Assembly (NCBI GenBank): GCA_009193035.1
Contig: SWDT01000016.1
Span: 372,001-436,000 of the forward strand
Length of the DNA stretch: 64,000 nucleotides
Reading direction: 5' to 3'
DNA from: Halicephalobus mephisto
Taxonomy: Eukaryota > Nematoda > Chromadorea > Rhabditida > Panagrolaimidae
Positions 58,088-64,000 of this stretch are shown one piece after another. Both the position numbers and the translations under genes were made by a program. Every line of letters begins with the position of its first letter. Position 1 is the stretch's first letter. The notes under the pieces were generated by a model. That model was not told where the DNA came from and did not search any database. It saw only the letters and a list, made by a program, of their open reading frames with translations.

Positions 58088-58786
58088 ATGGGTCGTCTCG
58101 TGGACTATTCCGTAGGACAACGAATCGTCGTCGAATCAACACTCCATTCCGGTCGAGCCACTGTCTGGAGATTCGTCAGAAAAGCGGAGGAAAACAACAG
58201 AATTTGCATATACCGTTGTTCCATGTGTCAAGCTGATTACAACGAGGTGTTAAGTGTCTTCGGAATTGTTCTACCAACTCCTCCAGAGATTCAGGTGGTC
58301 GAAAATGGTAGGTTACTTGACAATCCTGATTCTGCTAAACACTTTTGCTGTTGGGAAACCAATGAAGCTAATGAAATTGGGATTATTCACGCTCGAAGAT
58401 TGATCTTCCTACTTGCACAAGACATAGAAGATGGTTTCACTCAAGCTGCTCTTTCCAAGAAGCTCAAGGAAATTAAAAAACATCCAATTTTCGGTAAGTC
58501 ACGTTTAGAAAGCTTCCAAACTCAGTGTTTTTTAGATCAAATGGATTTCGCCCAAAAATCCAAGGCAATGGCTCTCATTAACGATGTAACTCGTGAGACG
58601 ATCAGTAAACTCAAAGAAGCTGGCGTTGATGTCATGGACGACCCTCCGATCTATCTCCCTCAACCAGTCGTTAAACAGTTTTCCCCAAAAGTGTCTCGCT
58701 TACGACATACTCTTACATTTCTTTCTCCTCAAAGGTCAAGTTCAATGACCACTGTTTTTAGAGAGATTTTCAGTCCTCGTAATTAG
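58088..58786 (+). CDS. Unrecognised protein with N-terminal Cys cluster (218 aa)
   Basis: Exons 58088-58493 and 58536-58786. The start ATG follows TTTTCAG by 4 bp. The N-terminal half contains ATVWRFVRKAEEN then IYRCSMCQADYNEV and later HFCCWETNEANE. A CxxC followed by His-Phe-Cys-Cys could be a zinc site in the style of FLYWCH-like domains, but the match is too weak to claim. The C-terminal half is helical (LIFLLAQDIEDGFTQAALSK) and then Pro/Ser-rich. The 42-nt intron (58494-58535) is a multiple of three with no in-frame stop, so reading through it adds 14 residues. No function is proposed. It is divergent from the SLX1-like gene at very short distance. Confidence 0.65.
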   Translation: MGRLVDYSVGQRIVVESTLHSGRATVWRFVRKAEENNRICIYRCSMCQADYNEVLSVFGIVLPTPPEIQVVENGRLLDNPDSAKHFCCWETNEANEIGIIHARRLIFLLAQDIEDGFTQAALSKKLKEIKKHPIFGKSRLESFQTQCFLDQMDFAQKSKAMALINDVTRETISKLKEAGVDVMDDPPIYLPQPVVKQFSPKVSRLRHTLTFLSPQRSSSMTTVFREIFSPRN

Positions 58787-58813
58787 TACTTTTTGATTTT
58801 TTGTTGATAATTC

Positions 58814-59104
58814 TCACGTTAAGTCACCTACCTCATCTGGTAATTCGCTGAATAAGACGTTTTCTGGGATTTTCGGTCTCTGAGTAAGTAGCTGGGTACC
58901 CAATTCCACCGCAGGAGGCCTTTTTGCAAGTGCTGGGGAACTATTCAATGCCGAAGTTGATCCACTGCCAAACGAAAATCGCTGTTTTTTGGCCGGTGTT
59001 GTGTATTCTCTCTCAGGAGACTCACTCTTGTCTAAGGAAATAGATTCATTATTACAAACAGGGGTATTGGACCAGATAAAGAGTTCATTGTCTTCATCAT
59101 CCAT
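58814..59104 (-). CDS. Small acidic unrecognised protein (96 aa) downstream of npp-6
   Basis: Single open frame of 96 residues on the minus strand: an acidic start (MDDEDNELFIW), a central basic patch (TPAKKQRFSFG) and a Pro-rich end. No domain is recognised. It follows the npp-6 stop by 134 bp on the same strand, and 3' splice-like TATAG and AACTAG lie just before the ATG, the arrangement of a downstream operon gene. A GAG|GTAGGT near 58826 could be a donor, so a further exon is possible, but the + strand gene occupies the sequence beyond. Confidence 0.5.
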   Translation of the reverse strand: MDDEDNELFIWSNTPVCNNESISLDKSESPEREYTTPAKKQRFSFGSGSTSALNSSPALAKRPPAVELGTQLLTQRPKIPENVLFSELPDEVGDLT

Positions 59105-59238
59105 TATCTAGTTTCGAACTATAAAACAATTTCAGTCAAAAAGCCCTATAAAGGTAAATTCGGGGATAAACCCGTATTTTTAACGCATGAGCTGGAAAAC
59201 AATTTCAGAAATAATCATTAAAACAGTAAAAGTCGAGA

Positions 59239-62200
59239 TCAAAAACTAAGATGAGCAGCTTTGACCATGTTTGAATAGAGCTTCATCAGATTCATAACCT
59301 TGGTTCGTGTTGTTTGGGCTCTCTCCTTGATTTCATCGGGGCGTTTCTCCAGTTCTGCATAAGCTAAAAGTTGATCAATAACTGTAAATGGAATCGGCAA
59401 AGCACTGTTTTCTTGGTTCTTCTGGACATCCTTCATTTGGTCGGCGAGGAACCTGTCCAAGGTCTCAAAAGCGTATTCCAGTTCATCAAATTCAATGAAG
59501 CACGCGAGCAGATCTCCCAAATGATGGTTGGCATGAAGTTCAAGTAGCCAATCAGGAAGTGGCTTCGAGTATTCCAGACTTTTGTATGAGACAGTTCTGA
59601 GGAGCTTGGAATCACCAGGATTAATCTGAAGACAAAAAGTCAAGTATCCATAGAGAACCATCCAATACGGTTTCAACGTGCTGAAAATTAATCAGTAACG
59701 ACCATTTCCCAATAAGCAAACTCACTAATCATCCGTGTAAGTAAGAAAGGCTCTGTTTTCCAAAACCCAATCAGGTTTCTCAGTCTCCAACGATACTTTG
59801 GCTCTTCTGAGTTCTTTCGTAACTTCTCCAAGAACATCTCCAGCTTTATTCAACCGAAATTCCACCTCGTTCTTCAGTTCTTGTTCTTCGTGATCCATCA
59901 ATAAGCACTCAAACGTAACAGCTTCCAGTAATTCATAGGGCTCTAACTTGTAGCTCACAATCATCGAGAAAGCCATGTCATAGAGTTTATACTTGATGGA
60001 CTGCGACACAATTTCTTCTGGATCATCCGGAGGAACAGAATAAGTCTCATACTTCTGTGCCAACGCCAGACGAGCTTCAGCTTTCAAATGCTCTTGTCTC
60101 AAAAACGGCAAATCAATCAATGTGCCTTCTACTGGTTCTTTCCTCTTCCTCAAAATGACCTTATACTCACTTCTTTTCTGAGACGATGGCATATCCATTC
60201 GATACATTTGACGAATAAGAGGTTCGTTAGATCGAGAAGGAGGTTCTGGGACCGTTCCAACAAGATCAAACTTGACTTCTTCTTCTTCACTCATCTGAAC
60301 GAGACCAATTGCAGCTGCAAGGATCCCACATCTTTTCTCCAGGAGATTTTTACTTTGAGCTTCTGATGAAAGTCTGAATGAGTATTCAATGTAAAGTCTA
60401 GCCGCACTGGGGTACATGTGACGAAGAGTGTAGAAAGAATAAGTTACTTGGAATATAGGATCATCCCAATTCATGAAAGTAGCCAGACAATCCCTTTCCA
60501 GAATTTCTGCAACTGCATGAATAAGTGTACCGAAATTGAGTTCTATGAATTCCCGATGTTTCTTCTTGCCCATCATTTGTGAAATTAATTCTCGAAGACA
60601 CATACTACGTTCATCACTACCCGGATTCCTGGAAATCATATTGAGAGCATCAGCAAACTTTTCAGCAGCAATGTAAAGTTTAAAAATCTCCAAGTAAACG
60701 CTTGGAAGAAGAGGTTCATTCGAATTCGCTTCCTCGATAATTTTTTGGCCAACAGTGAGAGAATATTCTGGCAAATTATAAGAACGAAGGAGATCCATGA
60801 CTAGCTTGTAATATTCAATCAACGAATGCACTCTAGTTCTTCCATGTATTGGTTCTTTCAACAGTTGACAAATCGCAATATTCAAAGCATCATCACCATT
60901 CTTTACTCCTTCAAGAATCTCATTGAATGCATCCATTGCTCTCACTCCATCTCCTTGAATGGAATACGCAATTCCTTGGTAAAACCGGAACGCATTAGCC
61001 AATTCCGATATAAAAGGCTCGTTATCAATGCAATACTTCTGAAAACCCCTTGTACAAATTACAAGTCCATAGAAAACCTACACTTAGAGCTTCGGCAAAT
61101 CCCTTTTCGGCCAAAAAGTACGGCAAAGTAAGAGATGTCGATTCAGGCCAAAGAGACACCAAAGCTCCATCGATAACTTCTCTGACAAACGCCCCGTAAT
61201 CTGATTCCGCTTCAACCGGAGGTAGAGAGTGAGATCCACTGCTGGAGCTATCTTCATCGTCAGAAACCAGATTACTTCCCAGAGTGTTTAGTCTCTTGAC
61301 CAGATCGTTTCCAAATTGGAAAAAGGCCTGGCAAACGGTCAATCGACGAGACCCATCATCGGAAGCTTTGTGTTGTTTCGTCAACCTGTGTGAGAGAGCA
61401 GACCACATGATACGGTAGTTGTTCGCGGTTTGAAGAATCGTAGAATCATGCGTACGAGTCACGCTTTCCCAGATGTCATGAGACATGTTTCTGTCCTTCA
61501 AAGGCAAAGTTCTTAAATATTCTATATAAATGGAACCAACATGTCTTGCAAGTTGAACGACGAGTTTTGTCATACCCATGATGAGATTGGCGAATTTGAA
61601 CCTCCTCAACAGACGATGTCGAAGAACGATTGAAAGGAAACCGGTGGTAAAGGGTGACTCCATGTACTCACCACGCGTTGGAGTCACTAAAAGTACCTCT
61701 CAGCAAGTAAAATTAAGAAAAACTTACTTTTCACTTCATCAATTGGACAATGCTCAGCAAACAGACGAATCACGTTACAAAGTTCCTCTTCATGGGCAAT
61801 GAAATCTGCCAAGAGAGAAATTTGTTCCTGATTCGAGAGGAAATTGTTAACACGCTGAAACGAAAACCATACTCTGTCAAAATACATGCAAACTCACGTT
61901 ATCATGTTTCAAAAACAATCTGGAAGCTTCTAAACATTCCCTCAATTTCCTCTGATCCTTGGCAGTCGCGAAAATCTGCTGCATACAGACGTCTCCTTTG
62001 TGGTAAATCGTAAATCGGCACTGTTGGACCACCCCGATCAGATCTAAAGAAGGAGAGTACCAGAGTCCAAGTGGTTGAAGACCAGCTTCTTGGAATTCAT
62101 CACAATGACGAAGCAACGTTTCATAGAATTTGTCAACCGCTGCTTTGGATGTCGTTGTATTCACTACACTCAAGACGTAGAGAGACGACTTGTCTTCTGA

Positions 62201-63692
62201 ATTGAGATGGCTTTGAATAAAGTGACCACTAGAGACGTATTCATCCACATAGGTAACCAGAGCCGACCAGTCATTGTAACTTTGAGGAAGAACAGGACCC
62301 CTTTTGCACACCACCTGAAGGGCACGAGTAACCACATCGAAGGAATAACATTCACCGTTGAAGATTCTGTGTTTGATGGCATTCAATGTCTTCGGGAAAG
62401 CAAAAGAAAGTTCATCCAGAGATTGATCCTCCACGGCCGGCTTGACGCATTCCCAGCTGGCACTCATCGACATCGAAATCGGGCATCGCCACAAGAAATA
62501 AGGCTGGAAAGTGGTGTCGGTTCTGTCTGGATCAAAAGATTCTCGAGAAATAGTCCAGAGGATGTATGATTCCTCGTCAGTTTTCCCAGGAAGAATCAGA
62601 TAATCGGAAACATGTTTCCCGCCGAGGGTGTTGGCGATGAGAACTTCAAAGGTAGGTCTTTGATCAGCAATATAACGGAGAAAGAAGAAACGAGCTTCGT
62701 CGGCCATCTGAGCAAGGACAACAACCAAGGGTTTGTCTTCGTCGATGGCTGCCAGTTTGATGCTATAGGACTGAGCTATCAATTTCTCCGGAGTCGTCAA
62801 GAGAGAAGGGAGATCGGTGGTGTAGAGGAGCTTTCTTTCCAATCCAGACCATACACGAAGTTTCCCATCAAGATAAACAGAAAAAAACAAAACATCGTCG
62901 CCGGAGACAGAAGACGCTACATCCTCGATGGCGCTTTTCCCGTCGACTCCGCGCCAGATCAGATTCACCAGTCTTCTGTTTTCCTGGAGAATGGTTTCTT
63001 TCAGCGTCTCTGGAACCTGTTGAAAAGGGAACTCCATCACGACCAGAAGTCCTTCGTGGAAGGTAAAAGCCAAATAAGCAGTGCCGGAAGAATTCATATT
63101 AATTTCGGCCTTCGTCGCAGTGCCGGTAGTCGTGAAATGACGACAATCCCAGTGAAGTGGGAGATCTTCTTCTCGCGGGAAACAGCACAATATGGACCGT
63201 TGGGAAGAAGCAACGTCGTCTCTAGCGATCCTAACCATGATTCTATGGATGGCAGCCTGAGTAGGAATGTAGAGAATTAGCATCCCGCAATGAGTAAACA
63301 TTTTGACACCCGGAATAATGATGGAATGCCCGAAGTTGATGCACAAAGAAGGGTCTTTGAGGACGTGATCCGCAGAGTATTCATCGAGGTAGAGATTCGG
63401 ACCTTCTGTTCTCCTAAAAACCCACTTGAGGGTTTTACTTTTTAACAAACAAATCAAACCACAAGATAAATCTATTCTCAAATCCTAGGTTATTCTTCGA
63501 GAAATTGAAACATCCAGAAGACGGAGGTACGTCGACGTTGGAGAAACTAGATATGTGAGCATCTAAAAATTCATATAAAGAGGCCTCCGGTTTTCAATAA
63601 TTCTTACCGCCTTTGATTTTAAGTGTTCGGATATACTTTTTAGCAAAATAGGTCCTGTTGAACACAAGCTCCGATGGATCGAAGCAATCCAT
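59239..63692 (-). CDS. npp-6: Nucleoporin NUP160 (Y-complex), NPP-6
   Basis: Seven minus-strand exons (63692-63608, 63562-63460, 63413-61898, 61854-61728, 61686-61082, 61038-59726, 59680-59239) encode 1396 residues, the normal NUP160 length. The N-terminal ~480 residues are a beta-propeller, marked by ENRFILWRTEGPNLYLDE (NUP160 has NRFIYWR here), DVLFFSVYLDGKLRVWSG and LKLAAIDED-like strands. The rest is an alpha-helical solenoid (RALQVVCKRGPVL, FRFYQGIAYSIQGDGVRAM, HANHHLGDLLACFIEF). NUP160 is part of the outer-ring scaffold of the nuclear pore. The start follows CTTTAG by 3 bp. From memory slx-1 and npp-6 are neighbours in C. elegans as well. The 96-aa gene lies 134 bp downstream on the same strand. 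Confidence 0.92.
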
Positions 63693-64000
63693 CCTCTAAA
63701 GTAAGGACAACAGTAATAAAATGAAGAAGAATCAGAACTTTGACGAACAGCTTCGTGTGGAAATGGCGCCATGAGTTTTCGCGTCGGGAGAAGGAATCAA
63801 AGTCAGATAGGTTTTCATTCAAATTTTTCTTTCGAAATCCGTCTTTTTTGACAAGCCTTTTCTCCTAAATTTCGATATTGATTGTATCACAAATCAATTC
63901 TCTATATATCGAAATAAAATAAAAAACTAGAAAATTCAACGTACTAAAGGAAATTACTAGTTGAATAATCGGATGACGAAATCCCATTTATCTTCAATTA
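63693..64000. promoter_or_regulatory. npp-6 upstream region with a nested inverted repeat
   Basis: ATTTCGATAT at 63869-63878 is mirrored by ATATCGAAAT at 63906-63915. Inside it ATTGATT (63877-63883) is mirrored by AATCAAT (63892-63898). The first base of the right-hand neighbour gene is not in the window, so which gene this serves is unknown. Confidence 0.4.

Noticed and set aside
61877..63481. Possible NUP107 identity for the large minus-strand nucleoporin
   Set aside because: The N-terminal beta-propeller and the ENRFILWR motif fit NUP160; NUP107 is all helical.

Overview
The window is nuclear DNA from a nematode, most likely a Caenorhabditis or a close relative other than C. elegans itself. 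The genome is AT-rich and the genes are compact. Most introns are 40-60 bp, start GTAAG or GTTTG and end TTTCAG or TTTTAG. Many start codons lie a few bases after an orphan 3' splice site, the mark of spliced-leader trans-splicing. I can support 26 protein-coding genes. Predicted exon joins were checked for phase, and all but one (slx-1-like) close into complete reading frames.

Layout. 1-4.5 kb: HSE-like repeats, a small cysteine-rich membrane protein, an orphan copy of a kinase exon and a retroelement scrap. 4.5-15 kb: TBC1D23 homologue (+), NEK kinase (-), P4-ATPase tat-5 (+), gamma-secretase subunit aph-1 (+). 15-25 kb: protein kinase D (dkf-1 type, + strand) with repeat- and MITE-bearing introns, then a SAC3/GANP mRNA-export protein (+). 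25-31 kb: forkhead factor (-), hnRNP M-like RNA-binding protein (-), methylmalonyl-CoA epimerase mce-1 (+), MBD2/3-type protein (-), ANP32 (-). 32-39.6 kb: mitochondrial ClpX (+), an unrecognised helical/acidic protein (-), complex I subunit NDUFB7 (-), class I mannosidase mans-1 (+). 39.7-47.6 kb: sorting nexin snx-1 (-), PIP5K ppk-1 (+), Alba/RPP25 protein (+), TRAF protein (-). 47.7-64 kb: SETD2-type methyltransferase met-1 (-), V-ATPase subunit G (-), trimethylguanosine synthase (+), SLX1 nuclease (-), two unrecognised genes, and nucleoporin NUP160/npp-6 (-).

Most genes are unrelated housekeeping functions: lipid flipping and phosphoinositide signalling (tat-5, ppk-1, snx-1, TBC1D23), RNA export and processing (GANP, hnRNP M, TGS1, RPP25, NUP160), chromatin (met-1, mbd-2, ANP32) and mitochondria (mce-1, clpX, NDUFB7). 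From memory, many orthologues (tat-5/aph-1, mce-1/clpX/NDUFB7/mans-1, slx-1/npp-6) are close neighbours on C. elegans chromosome I, so this looks like a conserved chromosome I block. Several same-strand pairs are 135-320 bp apart with a 3' splice site before the downstream ATG, as in nematode operons.

The most unusual non-coding signals are: (1) a palindromic TTTCATATATGAA-like motif recurring inside short introns and outrons of many unrelated genes; (2) about eleven alternating forward and reverse copies of GGATAGTGWCT in one TRAF-gene intron; (3) two arrays of TTCTAGAA, heat-shock-element-like repeats; (4) a duplicated NEK exon differing from its parent by eight changes, all transitions.
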